Part shown: positions 8,841-17,907 of the stretch, in pieces
Numbering within the stretch: position 1 is the stretch's first letter
How the letters are laid out: each line of letters begins with the position of its first letter
DNA from: Arsukibacterium sp. UBA3155
GTDB taxonomy: Bacteria; Pseudomonadota; Gammaproteobacteria; Enterobacterales; Alteromonadaceae
Direction: 5' to 3'
NCBI GenBank assembly: GCA_002364615.1
Contig: DEYP01000018.1
Coordinates: 62,001 to 126,000 of the forward strand
DNA: 64,000 nt
Made by a program: the position numbers and the translations under genes
Notes under the pieces: model-generated
Told to the model about the DNA's origin: nothing
Seen by the model: the letters and a program-made list of their open reading frames with translations, nothing else
Databases searched by the model: none

Positions 8841-8869
8841 TTCACGCAATAGATTGCTGTGGCTATTAT
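8841..8869 (+). promoter_or_regulatory. ilvC promoter with IlvY operator 2 in the spacer
   Basis: -35 TTCACG (8841-8846), 17-bp spacer, -10 TATTAT (8864-8869). A perfect inverted repeat GCAAT-AG-ATTGC (8846-8857) overlaps the end of the -35 and the spacer, where an activator could remodel a weak promoter. The leader to ilvC would be about 135 nt; CCATCG (8895-8900) could pair with CGATGG (8941-8946). Confidence 0.55.
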
Positions 8870-9010
8870 GAATTCATTAACGCAGTCTGCCGGCCCATCG
8901 ACGTAATCTGTTTGTCATGGTGCCCCACTATCGTGAGTAGCGATGGAGAGCAAGCACAAATGCGTAAGGTAAGCCTGGCTTATCCGCTAAACTGAATTCT
9001 GAGAAATTGT

Positions 9011-10492
9011 ATGAGTAATTATTTTAATACCTTAAGTTTACGTCAGCAGCTGCAGCAGCTGGGCCAATGTCGCTTTATGGATAAAAGTGAGTTCAGCGAT
9101 GGCTGCAGTTTCATTAAAGACTGGAATATCGTTATTGTCGGCTGCGGCGCTCAGGGTTTAAACCAGGGCCTGAATATGCGCGACTCTGGCTTAAACATAA
9201 GCTATGCATTGCGTGAAGAAGCGATTAGTGAAAAACGCGCATCTTTTGAAAAAGCCAGCAGCAATGGCTTTACGGTGGGTACTTACCAGCAGCTGATCCC
9301 GCAGGCTGATTTAGTTCTAAACCTGACGCCAGACAAACAACATAGCAGTGTGGTTGATGCGGTTATGCCATTAATGAAACAGGGCGCGACCTTAGCTTAC
9401 TCGCATGGCTTTAATATTGTTGAAGAAGGTAAGCAAATCCGGCCTGATATCACGGTGGTGATGGTGGCGCCGAAGTGCCCGGGTACCGAGGTAAGGGAAG
9501 AATACAAGCGTGGCTTTGGTGTGCCAACCCTGATTGCCGTGCACCCAGAAAACGACCCGAAGGCTCAGGGTTTAGCCGTAGCGAAAGCCTATGCTTCGGC
9601 AACCGGCGGCGACCGAGCCGGCGTGTTGCAGTCGTCTTTTATTGCTGAAGTAAAATCAGATTTAATGGGTGAGCAAACTATTCTGTGCGGCATGTTGCAA
9701 ACCGGAGCTATTCTGGCGTTTGATAAACTGGTAGCAGAAGGTACGGAAGCCGGTTATGCCGCTAAGCTTATTCAGTATGGCTGGGAAACGGTCACTGAAG
9801 CGCTGAAGCACGGCGGCATCACCAATATGATGGACCGCCTAAGCAACCCGGCGAAAATTAAAGCGTATGATTTAGCAGAAGAGCTAAAAGTAACGTTACG
9901 GCCACTATTTGAAAAGCATATGGACGATATCATCAGCGGTGAGTTTTCCAGCACCATGATGGCTGACTGGGCCAATGATGATAAAAACCTGCTGACCTGG
10001 CGAGAGCAAACCCGTGATAGCGGTTTTGAACAAGCACCGGTATCAGCTGAGAAAATTACTGAACAAGACTATTTTGACCGCGGTATCTTGCTAGTCGCCA
10101 TGGTAAAGGCCGGAGTAGAACTGGCCTTCGAAACCATGGTAGATGCCGGAATTATTGCAGAATCGGCATATTATGAGTCGCTGCATGAAACACCGTTAAT
10201 TGCCAATACCATCGCCCGTAAGCGCTTGTATGAAATGAATGTGGTGATTTCCGATACCGCTGAATACGGCAACTACCTGTTCGCCCATGCTGCTGTGCCA
10301 TTGCTGCGTGATAAGGTAAACAGCTTAAGCAGTGAGTATATTGGCAAAGGGTTAAGCCACAGCCAAAACGGCGTGGACAACTTAAAGTTAATTGCGGTAA
10401 ATGATGCCATCAGGCAGCACCCGGTAGAGCAGGTTGGTAAAAAACTACGGGGTTATATGACGGCGATGAAACGAATTGTAGACGCGGGCTAA
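9011..10492 (+). CDS. ilvC: Ketol-acid reductoisomerase, long (class II) form
   Basis: Second enzyme of valine/isoleucine synthesis: Mg2+ and NADPH-dependent rearrangement and reduction of 2-acetolactate or 2-aceto-2-hydroxybutyrate. 493 aa is the class II length, with an N-terminal Rossmann domain ([17 protein letters not shown]) and a duplicated knotted C-terminal domain. Metal-binding segments are seen ([14 protein letters not shown] and the second copy [12 protein letters not shown]). Transcribed divergently from its regulator ilvY and closed by its own terminator. The other ilv genes are not in the window. Confidence 0.98.
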   Translation: MSNYFNTLSLRQQLQQLGQCRFMDKSEFSDGCSFIKDWNIVIVGCGAQGLNQGLNMRDSGLNISYALREEAISEKRASFEKASSNGFTVGTYQQLIPQADLVLNLTPDKQHSSVVDAVMPLMKQGATLAYSHGFNIVEEGKQIRPDITVVMVAPKCPGTEVREEYKRGFGVPTLIAVHPENDPKAQGLAVAKAYASATGGDRAGVLQSSFIAEVKSDLMGEQTILCGMLQTGAILAFDKLVAEGTEAGYAAKLIQYGWETVTEALKHGGITNMMDRLSNPAKIKAYDLAEELKVTLRPLFEKHMDDIISGEFSSTMMADWANDDKNLLTWREQTRDSGFEQAPVSAEKITEQDYFDRGILLVAMVKAGVELAFETMVDAGIIAESAYYESLHETPLIANTIARKRLYEMNVVISDTAEYGNYLFAHAAVPLLRDKVNSLSSEYIGKGLSHSQNGVDNLKLIAVNDAIRQHPVEQVGKKLRGYMTAMKRIVDAG

Positions 10493-10596
10493 ACCGCTGC
10501 AAAAAGAATGATGTGGTTAATGGTGGTTAGCCCGGAAGCATTGCTTCAGTTAACGCCAGACCAATAACGATGTTATACGTGGACCTTGGTTGTTTT

Positions 10597-10621
10597 GCCC
10601 CGCTTGTCGGGGCTTTTTTTT
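10597..10621 (+). terminator. Terminator of ilvC
   Basis: Perfect stem GCCCCG (10597-10602) / CGGGGC (10608-10613), loop CTTGT, then eight T (10614-10621). Confidence 0.92.
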
Positions 10622-10660
10622 GAGTGTATGGTCAGCTAAATAGTTAATGCAGGTAACCTT

Positions 10661-11092
10661 ATGAAAAATATTGCTCTGGTGGCACACGATGGTAAAAAGG
10701 CCACCTTATTAGAATGGATTAGCAAACACAAAGCGTTTTTTGCCGACAAAAACCTGGTTGCGACCGGTACTACCGGCAAGCTGATTGCTGATACTTTACA
10801 GCAACCAGTGCAATGCATGGCCAGCGGCCCGATTGGCGGTGATCAGCAAATAGGGGCGTTAATTGCCGAGCAAAAAATAGATTGGCTGATTTTTTTCTGG
10901 GATCCGTTATCCTCCCAACCGCATGATCCTGATGTTAAAGCTTTAATCCGCTTAGCGGTGGTGTGGAATATTCCGGTGGCCTGTAATCGTGCCACAGCCG
11001 ATTTTATTATTCATTCCAGCCTTTACCAGCAAGATTACCAGCGGGAGGTGCCTGATTTTTCAGCACATAATCAACGCATGACTAAAGCATAA
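10661..11092 (+). CDS. mgsA: Methylglyoxal synthase
   Basis: Converts dihydroxyacetone phosphate to methylglyoxal and phosphate, a bypass of lower glycolysis used when sugar phosphates accumulate. 143 aa, slightly shorter at the N terminus than E. coli MgsA. Family motifs are all present: IALVAHDGKK, the phosphate-binding ATGTTGKL, SGPIGGDQQIGALI with the catalytic Asp, and FFWDPLSSQPHDPDVKALIRLAVVWNIPVACN. Ten bases separate it from the next gene, so the two may be co-transcribed. Confidence 0.97.
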   Translation: MKNIALVAHDGKKATLLEWISKHKAFFADKNLVATGTTGKLIADTLQQPVQCMASGPIGGDQQIGALIAEQKIDWLIFFWDPLSSQPHDPDVKALIRLAVVWNIPVACNRATADFIIHSSLYQQDYQREVPDFSAHNQRMTKA

Positions 11093-11102
11093 GAGAGGCC
11101 TG

Positions 11103-11915
11103 ATGACAGCAGTAAACCTTGGGCCGCTGGCCTTACCTTTAAGCCCCTTATTGCTATTAATCAGTGTACTGCTCGGGCTATTAGTTGCCGCACTGGTCGG
11201 CCGCAAATATAACGTCTCGGTTACCGATCCGCTGTTAACATTACTACTGGGCAGCTTACTATTTGGCCGGCTGGTGTTTGTCGCCCGGTTTGCAGACAGC
11301 TATGACAGTGTCTGGCAGATGCTGGATATCCGTGACCGTGGTTTTGATATTACAGCTACCTTGATCGGAGCGTTGATGATTTTAGTCTGGCTGCTATGGC
11401 GACGCCAACAGCAGCGGCAAGCTTTGCTGGCTGGGGTATTAACGGTAACGATGTTATTTGGTGTGTTTAGCGCTGTTATTTATGTTGGCCGCCAGCAAGC
11501 TACCTTACCCGAGCTGACTTTACAGCAGTTAAAGGGTGATAGCGTTAATTTAGCAGATCTGGGCCGCGGCCAGATCACCGTGGTTAATTTGTGGGCTACC
11601 TGGTGTCCGCCTTGCCGTCGGGAGATGCCGGTATTGCAGCAAGCTGAGCAAGCGTATCCAGATGTGCGCTTTGTTCTGCTTAATCAGCGCGAACATCCCG
11701 AGACTGTGCAGCAATACCTGCAGCAGGCGGGGTTAGCATTTCAATATTTGTTGTTGGACCGGCAAGGCCAGTTAGCCACTCAGCTTGGGACACATGGTTT
11801 ACCGGTAACCCTATATTTTGGCACAGAGGGGCAGTTGCTAAAAAGCCATATGGGTGAATTATCAGCAGCTAGTCTGGCGCAAAGCCTGCAACAACTGGGC
11901 GTAACTTCAGAATAA
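11103..11915 (+). CDS. Membrane-anchored TlpA-like thioredoxin with multi-span N-terminal domain
   Basis: Probable thiol-disulfide oxidoreductase facing the periplasm. Residues 1-130 hold about four hydrophobic helices (about 10-32, 43-61, 84-99, 108-128) whose pattern recalls part of prolipoprotein diacylglyceryl transferase (Lgt), without its catalytic signature. Residues 135-270 are a TlpA/ResA-like thioredoxin domain with active site W167-C-P-P-C171 and the cis-Pro loop GLPVTLYF. TlpA relatives keep cysteines of c-type cytochromes or other exported proteins reduced. Normally such domains have a single anchor, so the multi-span part is unusual. It follows mgsA by 10 nt. The substrate is unknown; a DsbD-like electron feed is possible but not shown. 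Confidence 0.8.
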   Translation: MTAVNLGPLALPLSPLLLLISVLLGLLVAALVGRKYNVSVTDPLLTLLLGSLLFGRLVFVARFADSYDSVWQMLDIRDRGFDITATLIGALMILVWLLWRRQQQRQALLAGVLTVTMLFGVFSAVIYVGRQQATLPELTLQQLKGDSVNLADLGRGQITVVNLWATWCPPCRREMPVLQQAEQAYPDVRFVLLNQREHPETVQQYLQQAGLAFQYLLLDRQGQLATQLGTHGLPVTLYFGTEGQLLKSHMGELSAASLAQSLQQLGVTSE

Positions 11916-11941
11916 ATATTTTAAATATAGATCGCAAACTT

Positions 11942-11974
11942 ATTGAGAATAATTCGCGTTTATGTTTATATAAT
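11942..11974 (+). promoter_or_regulatory. Fur box and -10 of the iron(III) ABC transporter operon
   Basis: The 19 bases at 11942-11960 (core TTGAGAATAATTCGC) match 16 of 19 positions of the Fur consensus form AATGAGAATAATTCTCATT. A perfect TATAAT follows at 11969-11974, so the Fur site covers the -35 region, the classic iron-repressed layout. Confidence 0.75.
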
Positions 11975-12011
11975 AACCCTGCACGTTAGCCTGAAGTTGG
12001 AGTTATTCCTT

Positions 12012-13031
12012 ATGCGTATTAAACCGACATTATTAATTGTTTCTGCCCTTGCCAGCGCCTTGTTTAGTGCCGTTTCGGCAATGGCCAGTGAAGTAAATAT
12101 TTATTCTGCCCGTCAGGAAGAGCTGATTAAACCGTTGCTGGATGACTTTACCAAGGACACCGGTATCAAGGTTAATCTGATCACCGGTAAACCCGACGAA
12201 CTCATTAGCCGATTGGCCAGTGAAGGCCGCAACAGCCCGGCCGATGTATTGATTAGTACCGACGTCGGCCGCTTATACCGGGCTAAAACTCAGGGTGTAT
12301 TGCAAAGCATAGAGTCTGAGAAACTGAACACGGCTATTCCTGCAGAACTACGTGATCCCGCTGGCCAGTGGTACGGTTTGACCATGCGAGCCAGGCCCAT
12401 TATGTATGTGCCAGGTAAGGTGAGCCCGCAAGAATTATCAACCTATGCCGATTTAGCCAGTCCAAAATGGCGTGGCCGCATTTGTATTCGTTCTTCAGAC
12501 AATATTTATAACCAATCTATGGTCGCCGGTTTAATTGCTCATGAAGGTGTAGCAGCGGCCGAGCAATGGGTAAAAGGCCTGGTCGCAAACTTTGCAAGGC
12601 CGCCACGTGGTGGTGATCGTGACCAAATTAGTGCTGCTGCCAGTGGTGTTTGCGATATTGCTATTGCCAACACCTATTATTTAGGGGGCATGCTGGCTGA
12701 CTCAGAGCAACGCGCTACCGCGGAAAAAGTAAAAGTTTTTTGGCCTGATCAAGCTGGTAACGGCGTACATGTTAATATCTCAGGTGCCGGTGTGGCTGCC
12801 TATGCGCCAAATAAAGCCAATGCGGTGCGGTTACTGGAGTATATGGTAACGGAGCAAGCGCAACAGTGGTATGCCGAGCAAAATCACGAATACCCGGTGG
12901 TACAGGGCGTGCAAGCCAGCGAGTTATTGCAAAGTTTTGGTGATTTTAAAGCCGACCAGCTAAATCTGGATAAATTGGGTGAGCTAAATGGCGAGGCCAT
13001 TCGGGTAATGGACCGGGCAGGTTGGCGTTAA
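12012..13031 (+). CDS. fbpA: Iron(III) ABC transporter periplasmic binding protein (FbpA/FutA type)
   Basis: Periplasmic ferric-iron binding protein of the ferric ABC importer family. The start was set at the ATG at 12012 because it begins a proper signal peptide (MRIKPTLLIVSALASALFSA...MAS, about residues 1-25); the open frame reaches back to 11943 but would bury the Fur box and promoter inside the gene. Family motifs: VNIYSARQEELIKPLLDDF at the mature N terminus, SPADVLISTDVGRL, and a Tyr-rich iron-binding segment (ANTYYLGGML). First gene of a three-gene operon with permease and ATPase. Confidence 0.93.
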   Translation: MRIKPTLLIVSALASALFSAVSAMASEVNIYSARQEELIKPLLDDFTKDTGIKVNLITGKPDELISRLASEGRNSPADVLISTDVGRLYRAKTQGVLQSIESEKLNTAIPAELRDPAGQWYGLTMRARPIMYVPGKVSPQELSTYADLASPKWRGRICIRSSDNIYNQSMVAGLIAHEGVAAAEQWVKGLVANFARPPRGGDRDQISAAASGVCDIAIANTYYLGGMLADSEQRATAEKVKVFWPDQAGNGVHVNISGAGVAAYAPNKANAVRLLEYMVTEQAQQWYAEQNHEYPVVQGVQASELLQSFGDFKADQLNLDKLGELNGEAIRVMDRAGWR

Positions 13032-13060
13032 CGGTCAGGTTCGATTAGCAGCGGGGTAGT

Positions 13061-14695
13061 ATGCTGCCATTTAAAGTGGATATCTGGCGTTGGTCAGTAC
13101 TAATACCGGCATTGTTGTTAGCAATGCCGGTATTAGTCGTTTTCGGCAGTGTGTTTAGCCCTGATATTGAGGTATGGCGCCATCTGCGGCAAACCGTGCT
13201 GGCCGACTACATTGTTAATTCATTAGTGCTGGCGCTTGGCACCGGCATGGGGACATTGGCTATTGGCACCGGCGCGGCATGGCTGGTTAGCCAGTACCAG
13301 TTTGTTGGCAGAAGGGTGTTACAGTGGTTGCTATTACTGCCACTGGCGATGCCCGCCTATATTATTGCCTATACCTATACCGGCATGCTTGATTTCGCCG
13401 GTCCGGTGCAAAGTGGCCTGCGTGCCTATTTTGGCTGGGCCTATGGCGATTACTGGTTCCCGGAAATTCGCTCTCTTGGCGGCGCTATTCTGATGCTGTC
13501 ACTGGTGCTGTATCCGTATGTTTATATGTTAGCCCGTAGTGCGTTTCGCGAACAGTCAGCCAGTATGCTCGAAGCCAGCCGGACCTTAGGCTTCAGCCCG
13601 CGTCAGCATTTCTGGAAAGTGGCGTTGCCTCTGGCCCGCCCGGCACTGCTTACCGGGGTCGCACTGGCAATGATGGAGGCGTTTGCTGACTATGGCACGG
13701 TACAATATTTTGGGGTTGCCACCTTTACCACCGGCATTTTTCGTACCTGGTTTGGCATGGGTAGTCAGGAGGGGGCGGCGCAACTAGCGGCTTTACTCAG
13801 TAGTTTTGTGCTGGTGTTGCTGGTGCTGGAGCAATGGTCAAGACGTAAAATTCGTTATTTTTTTCAGGGGCAACGGCAACAAATCAGTGCTTTGCGGCCG
13901 TTGACCCCGGGCCGCCAGGTGCTGGTAGCCCTGCTATGTTTACTGCCGGTACTGTTCGGTTTTATTATTCCCGCTATTCAGCTTGCCAGCTGGGCATTAC
14001 CTAACTGGTTAACCCTGCTAACCGCAGATTTTGGCCGTTTAATCTGGAATAGCTTCAGTCTGGCGGCATTGGCCGCAATAGTGTCGGTAATGCTTGCCTT
14101 GTTATTTGGCTATGCCAGCCGGCTGCGCCGCGATCCGCTGGTGCGCCTGCCAGTAAGGTTAGCGGCGCTTGGCTATGCCATCCCGGGAACCGTTATAGCC
14201 ATTGGTGTGATGCTACCGCTGGCCTGGCTTGACCGAAATATCGATTTACTTGCCGAGCAATGGTTTGATATCCGCACCGGTTTGCTGTTATCGGGTACCT
14301 TATTTGCATTATTGCTGGCTTACAGCGTGCGTTTTCTGGCGGTGTCACTGCATAGCGTAGAAGCCGGTCTTGAACGTATTAAGCCCAGCATGGATAATGC
14401 AGCACGTTCATTGGGTGCCAGCCCGTTGCAGGTATTGCGCCGGGTACATGTGCCGCTGTTACGGGGTAGTGTATTAACCGCACTGATGCTGGTGTTTGTT
14501 GACGTACTTAAAGAGCTGCCAGCTACTCTGATATTGCGTCCGTTTAATTTTAATACTCTGGCAGTACGTACCTATGAGCTTGCCTCAGATGAGCGTTTGG
14601 CCGATGCGGCCCTGCCGGCACTTGCGATCGTCTGTGTCAGTATTATTCCGGTTATTTTATTATCACGGACGCTGGATAACAGCAGAGGATCTTAA
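13061..14695 (+). CDS. fbpB: Iron(III) ABC transporter permease, fused two-domain (FbpB type)
   Basis: Inner-membrane channel of the ferric importer. 544 aa with about 12 hydrophobic helices in two homologous halves, as in FbpB/FutB/SfuB. Each half has an EAA loop that docks on the ATPase: EASRTLGFSPRQHFWKVALP (about residues 171-190) and DNAARSLGASPLQVLRRVHVP (about 445-465). It follows the binding protein by 29 nt and is separated from the ATPase by 2 nt, so all three are one operon. Confidence 0.95.
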   Translation: MLPFKVDIWRWSVLIPALLLAMPVLVVFGSVFSPDIEVWRHLRQTVLADYIVNSLVLALGTGMGTLAIGTGAAWLVSQYQFVGRRVLQWLLLLPLAMPAYIIAYTYTGMLDFAGPVQSGLRAYFGWAYGDYWFPEIRSLGGAILMLSLVLYPYVYMLARSAFREQSASMLEASRTLGFSPRQHFWKVALPLARPALLTGVALAMMEAFADYGTVQYFGVATFTTGIFRTWFGMGSQEGAAQLAALLSSFVLVLLVLEQWSRRKIRYFFQGQRQQISALRPLTPGRQVLVALLCLLPVLFGFIIPAIQLASWALPNWLTLLTADFGRLIWNSFSLAALAAIVSVMLALLFGYASRLRRDPLVRLPVRLAALGYAIPGTVIAIGVMLPLAWLDRNIDLLAEQWFDIRTGLLLSGTLFALLLAYSVRFLAVSLHSVEAGLERIKPSMDNAARSLGASPLQVLRRVHVPLLRGSVLTALMLVFVDVLKELPATLILRPFNFNTLAVRTYELASDERLADAALPALAIVCVSIIPVILLSRTLDNSRGS

Positions 14696-14697
14696 GC

Positions 14698-15735
14698 ATG
14701 TTAGTTTTGGATACGCTGGCAGTCGCCTACGGCTCGCATGTCGTGGTAAAAGACGTTAGCCTGGCATTGGCTGAAGGTCAGATTGGTTGTCTGGTCGGTC
14801 CGTCTGGATGCGGAAAAACCACATTATTGCGGGCCATTGCTGGCTTTGAGCCGGCAGCCAGTGGCAGTATCAGCCTGCAGCAGCGTCTGGTCAGTGATCA
14901 GCAGACCCAGTTAGCTACTGAGCTACGTCGGGTTGGCATGGTATTTCAGGACTTTGCCCTGTTTCCGCATTTATCGGTTGCCGATAATATTAGTTTTGGG
15001 CTGCAAGGAACAAGCAGCACGTTTAAGCAGGATAAAGTGAAACAGCTATTGCAGCTGGTGGGGTTGCCTGATTTAGCCAACCGATATCCCCATCAGTTAT
15101 CGGGCGGACAGCAGCAGCGGGTGGCGCTGGCCAGAGCATTAGCGCCAGAACCTAAAGTGTTATTGCTGGATGAACCCTTTTCCAGCCTGGATGCAGAATT
15201 ACGCGAAGCGCTGGCCCGCGACATCAGACAGATTTTGCAGCAGTTAAAAATTACCGCAGTCATGGTGACTCATGATCAGTTTGAAGCCTTTACCATGGCC
15301 GATATGGTGGGGGTAATGCAACATGGTAAGTTGCAGCAATGGGCTACCCCGTATGAGCTATACCATAAGCCCGCCAGCAGGTTTGTTGCAGACTTTGTTG
15401 GCCGGGGCGTAATGTTACCGGGTGAAATGCTGGATGCCAGGCGGGTGCAAACCTGTCTGGGCATCTTTAATCAGCGTTATCTGCAAAATGCCAATACGGG
15501 CGATAAAGTGGATGTATTGATCCGCCCGGACGATATTGTGCATGATGATGCCAGTGGCATTACCGCCAAAGTGCTGGAGAAATCTTTTCGGGGGTCGCAC
15601 ATTCTGTACACGCTGGCACTTAGCGGTGGTGAGCAGGTGTATTGTTTAGCGTTAAGCCATCACAACCATGCTATAGGTGAGCAAATCGGCATCCGACTTG
15701 ACCTTGACCACTTGGTGCTTTTCCCGCGGATCTAA
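14698..15735 (+). CDS. fbpC: Iron(III) ABC transporter ATP-binding protein (FbpC type)
   Basis: ATPase that powers the ferric importer from the cytoplasmic side. 345 aa: Walker A GPSGCGKTT, Q loop FQDFALFPHLS, signature LSGGQQQRVALARAL, Walker B VLLLDEPFSSLD and switch His in MVTHDQFEAF. The C-terminal third (after about residue 240) is a TOBE-like regulatory domain (VDVLIRPDDIVHD...). Start codon lies 2 nt after the fbpB stop. No clear terminator follows; the next gene is convergent. Confidence 0.95.
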   Translation: MLVLDTLAVAYGSHVVVKDVSLALAEGQIGCLVGPSGCGKTTLLRAIAGFEPAASGSISLQQRLVSDQQTQLATELRRVGMVFQDFALFPHLSVADNISFGLQGTSSTFKQDKVKQLLQLVGLPDLANRYPHQLSGGQQQRVALARALAPEPKVLLLDEPFSSLDAELREALARDIRQILQQLKITAVMVTHDQFEAFTMADMVGVMQHGKLQQWATPYELYHKPASRFVADFVGRGVMLPGEMLDARRVQTCLGIFNQRYLQNANTGDKVDVLIRPDDIVHDDASGITAKVLEKSFRGSHILYTLALSGGEQVYCLALSHHNHAIGEQIGIRLDLDHLVLFPRI

Positions 15736-15760
15736 CCAGGCCGGCCGGTGTCTGGCAGTG

Positions 15761-16510
15761 TTACTCTTTAACATACTGTGGTAGCAGAGTATCGATAATG
15801 TGCTGATATTGGCCTGATGCTCTGAGTTGTTGCAACCCCAGATTAAAGCGCGCAATGCGTTGCATATTGGCCGGATCTTTCTTTGATAGCACCAGATACA
15901 TTGGCCGTTGTTCCAGTTCAGGCGTTAACCAGTCCAGCTGTTGCTGATATTGCGGCAGCTTAAATTCCAGAATATATAATGCTGTCATCAAATCGACCGG
16001 AACCAAGTCAACCCGCTGCAGCGCCAGCATGGCCAGAGCCTGCTCATCAGTTGCGACACTAATGGTGTTCAGACCACTTTCAAGTAAACCTGCCGGTTGT
16101 GCATAACCCTGGACCACGCCCAGCCTGCGGTGCTGGCTTCTGAGTTCCTGATAATTCTGAAAGCGGATAGTGTCCTTTTTACGTTTAAAAAAAACAATCT
16201 TGTTGGCGTAAAGTGGCTGCGAATAATAAAAATGAGCGGTGCGCTGCTCACTGTACCAGGCTGCCGCTAAACCGGTGTAATGCCCTTGCTGACTTTCGTA
16301 CAATGCTCTGGCAAAAGGTAAAAAGTCTACTTCCAGTTGAATATCTTGCAATGCAAAAGCCTGGCGAATGATTTCAATAGTTGCACCCTGATGCGCAAGC
16401 CGCTCGCCATAATGTGGATCATAATTGCTGCTGGCTAAACGTATCACTTCGGCGCTTACCGTGCAATTGGTCAGCGCCACCAGCAATAACAGCTTAAATA
16501 ACTTCAACAT
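15761..16510 (-). CDS. Orphan periplasmic solute-binding protein (SBP_bac_3-like)
   Basis: 249-aa exported protein: signal peptide (MLKLFKLLLLVALTNCTVSA), then a two-lobe amino-acid-binding-protein fold with motifs of this type (VIRLASSNYDPHYG, GATIEIIRQAF, DFLPFARALYESQQGHYTG, LGVVQGYAQPAG). Such single proteins are common in Alteromonadales and Shewanella without a permease or ATPase; no transporter partner is next to it here. An AGGGGA site precedes the ATG. The ligand is unknown. It is convergent with fbpC (25 nt apart) and not part of the iron operon. Confidence 0.75.
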   Translation of the reverse strand: MLKLFKLLLLVALTNCTVSAEVIRLASSNYDPHYGERLAHQGATIEIIRQAFALQDIQLEVDFLPFARALYESQQGHYTGLAAAWYSEQRTAHFYYSQPLYANKIVFFKRKKDTIRFQNYQELRSQHRRLGVVQGYAQPAGLLESGLNTISVATDEQALAMLALQRVDLVPVDLMTALYILEFKLPQYQQQLDWLTPELEQRPMYLVLSKKDPANMQRIARFNLGLQQLRASGQYQHIIDTLLPQYVKE

Positions 16511-16667
16511 GACGCGGTATTTCCCCTAATAACGCTTTGATTATCAGAGTGTCACATATTTTTACAGCTAAGAGCTGGCGTCGCTGAACAAATCAACAAA
16601 ATATCAAATTTCTATCAGCTAAAGTGCAGGGATTGTCGGTGGTGTCAGGCAGTAACGTTACGGGTAT

Positions 16668-16700
16668 ATAAAAAGGGATGCCCTAACTCAGCGACATCCC
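16668..16700 (-). terminator. Terminator of the permease-hydrolase operon
   Basis: On the minus strand GGGATG (16700-16695) pairs with CATCCC (16680-16675), followed by a T tract (16674-16668). It lies 28 nt after the hydrolase stop. The rest of 16511-16667 is the upstream region of the binding protein. Confidence 0.8.
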
Positions 16701-16727
16701 AACCAGGAAAAATAATGGCGTGGGTCG

Positions 16728-17897
16728 TTATTCAGATTCCAGGAAGGTACGGATATTATCAGCAACAGCGGCTATACCAACCACACCGTCTAAATGCCCC
16801 CAAATACCAGGAATTTCAGCATATTCCACGGTTTTGCCGGCCGCGGTCATGGCTTCAGCACTGGTTTTGGCCATTGTCGGTAGCAGTAACTGGTCGCCAC
16901 TGGCGGGTAAAAATAAGGTTTTGGCCGTTACGCGGCTTAAGGCTTGCTGCCAGTTTTCACCCATACCTGCCCGATACAACTGTGAGGCGCGTATCAGATA
17001 TAAAATATGATTAGCATCCTGCATTTTCGCGCGTAAATTGGCGTGAGCCATTAATTGATCCCAGGCAGAAAAGCTGGCCAGAATATCCTGGTGGGGCGCT
17101 TTGTCGGTATAGGGTGCCGGATAACGCATATTGAAACCCGTCGGGTAAACCGCATCCTGGATAATATAAGCCAGCGCGGTTGTTAAACCCTGTTCTGGCT
17201 GGCCGTGCTGGTAATAGTCGCCGCCACGCCATGCCGGATCTTGTTTAATCGGATACGCCCAGCGCTCTAAGCGCACGGCAGCCCAGGCGTCGATATAAGC
17301 AGTACCAATAACCGGTATTAACCGTTCTACACGATCCGGATAGCGGGTTGCCCACTCAATCGCCTGAAAAGAACCCATTGAGCCACCGATCACGGCATGT
17401 AGTTTGTTAATTCCCAGGTTATCGAGCAACGCTTTTTGTACTTCAACAAAGTCACCTATAGTCACTACCGGAAAACTTAACCCATAAGGCTTGCCGGTTG
17501 CCGGGTTAACCGTAGCCGGTCCGGTGGTAATTACTGTTGGGTCGAACACATTGGCATTGACCAGGGTATCAACGCTGATAACATAATATTTATCAGTATC
17601 AATTGCTTTGCCGGGACCAATAATGGCGTCCCAGTACCCCGGCGCTGCATCAGTTTCTTTATATTTACCAGCAGCATGCGAGCTGCCTGAGAAAAAGTGA
17701 GTGATCAAAATAACATTTGATTTATCAGCATTAAGCTTACCATAGGCTTCCCAGCCTACTTTTGCCGGGCTTATCAGCGCGCCATTTTCGGTTTTAAAAT
17801 TGGCTATCTCAAAAGCTTGCTTTTCAACCAGCATGGCCTGGCTGTTGCAGCCAGTCAGTAGCAGCCCCAGCAGGAGTAAAGTACTTAAAAATTTCAT
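16728..17897 (-). CDS. MetX-like alpha/beta-hydrolase lipoprotein
   Basis: 389 aa of the homoserine O-acetyltransferase (MetX) branch of the alpha/beta-hydrolase superfamily. It has a lipoprotein signal with lipobox LTGC (Cys17, next residue Asn, so probably sorted to the outer membrane). Catalytic elements: nucleophile Ser in GGSMGSFQAIEW, Asp in LPASGDQLLLP and His in IWGHLDGV. A lipid-anchored periplasmic enzyme has no access to acetyl-CoA, so I infer an esterase or acyl hydrolase rather than a methionine-pathway enzyme. It is 10 nt downstream of a GntP-type permease (same operon) and near a divergent TonB receptor, which suggests that it releases an organic acid that the permease imports. 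The substrate cannot be read from sequence. Confidence 0.8.
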   Translation of the reverse strand: MKFLSTLLLLGLLLTGCNSQAMLVEKQAFEIANFKTENGALISPAKVGWEAYGKLNADKSNVILITHFFSGSSHAAGKYKETDAAPGYWDAIIGPGKAIDTDKYYVISVDTLVNANVFDPTVITTGPATVNPATGKPYGLSFPVVTIGDFVEVQKALLDNLGINKLHAVIGGSMGSFQAIEWATRYPDRVERLIPVIGTAYIDAWAAVRLERWAYPIKQDPAWRGGDYYQHGQPEQGLTTALAYIIQDAVYPTGFNMRYPAPYTDKAPHQDILASFSAWDQLMAHANLRAKMQDANHILYLIRASQLYRAGMGENWQQALSRVTAKTLFLPASGDQLLLPTMAKTSAEAMTAAGKTVEYAEIPGIWGHLDGVVGIAAVADNIRTFLESE

Positions 17898-17907
17898 TTA
17901 ATTATCC

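Noticed and set aside
8804-8995. 63-codon open frame in the ilvY-ilvC intergenic region
   Set aside because: It runs through the promoter and both operators and has no ribosome site or recognisable sequence.
16728-17897. Calling the MetX-like gene metX (homoserine O-acetyltransferase)
   Set aside because: It carries a lipoprotein signal, which places it outside the cytoplasm where acetyl-CoA and homoserine are not available.
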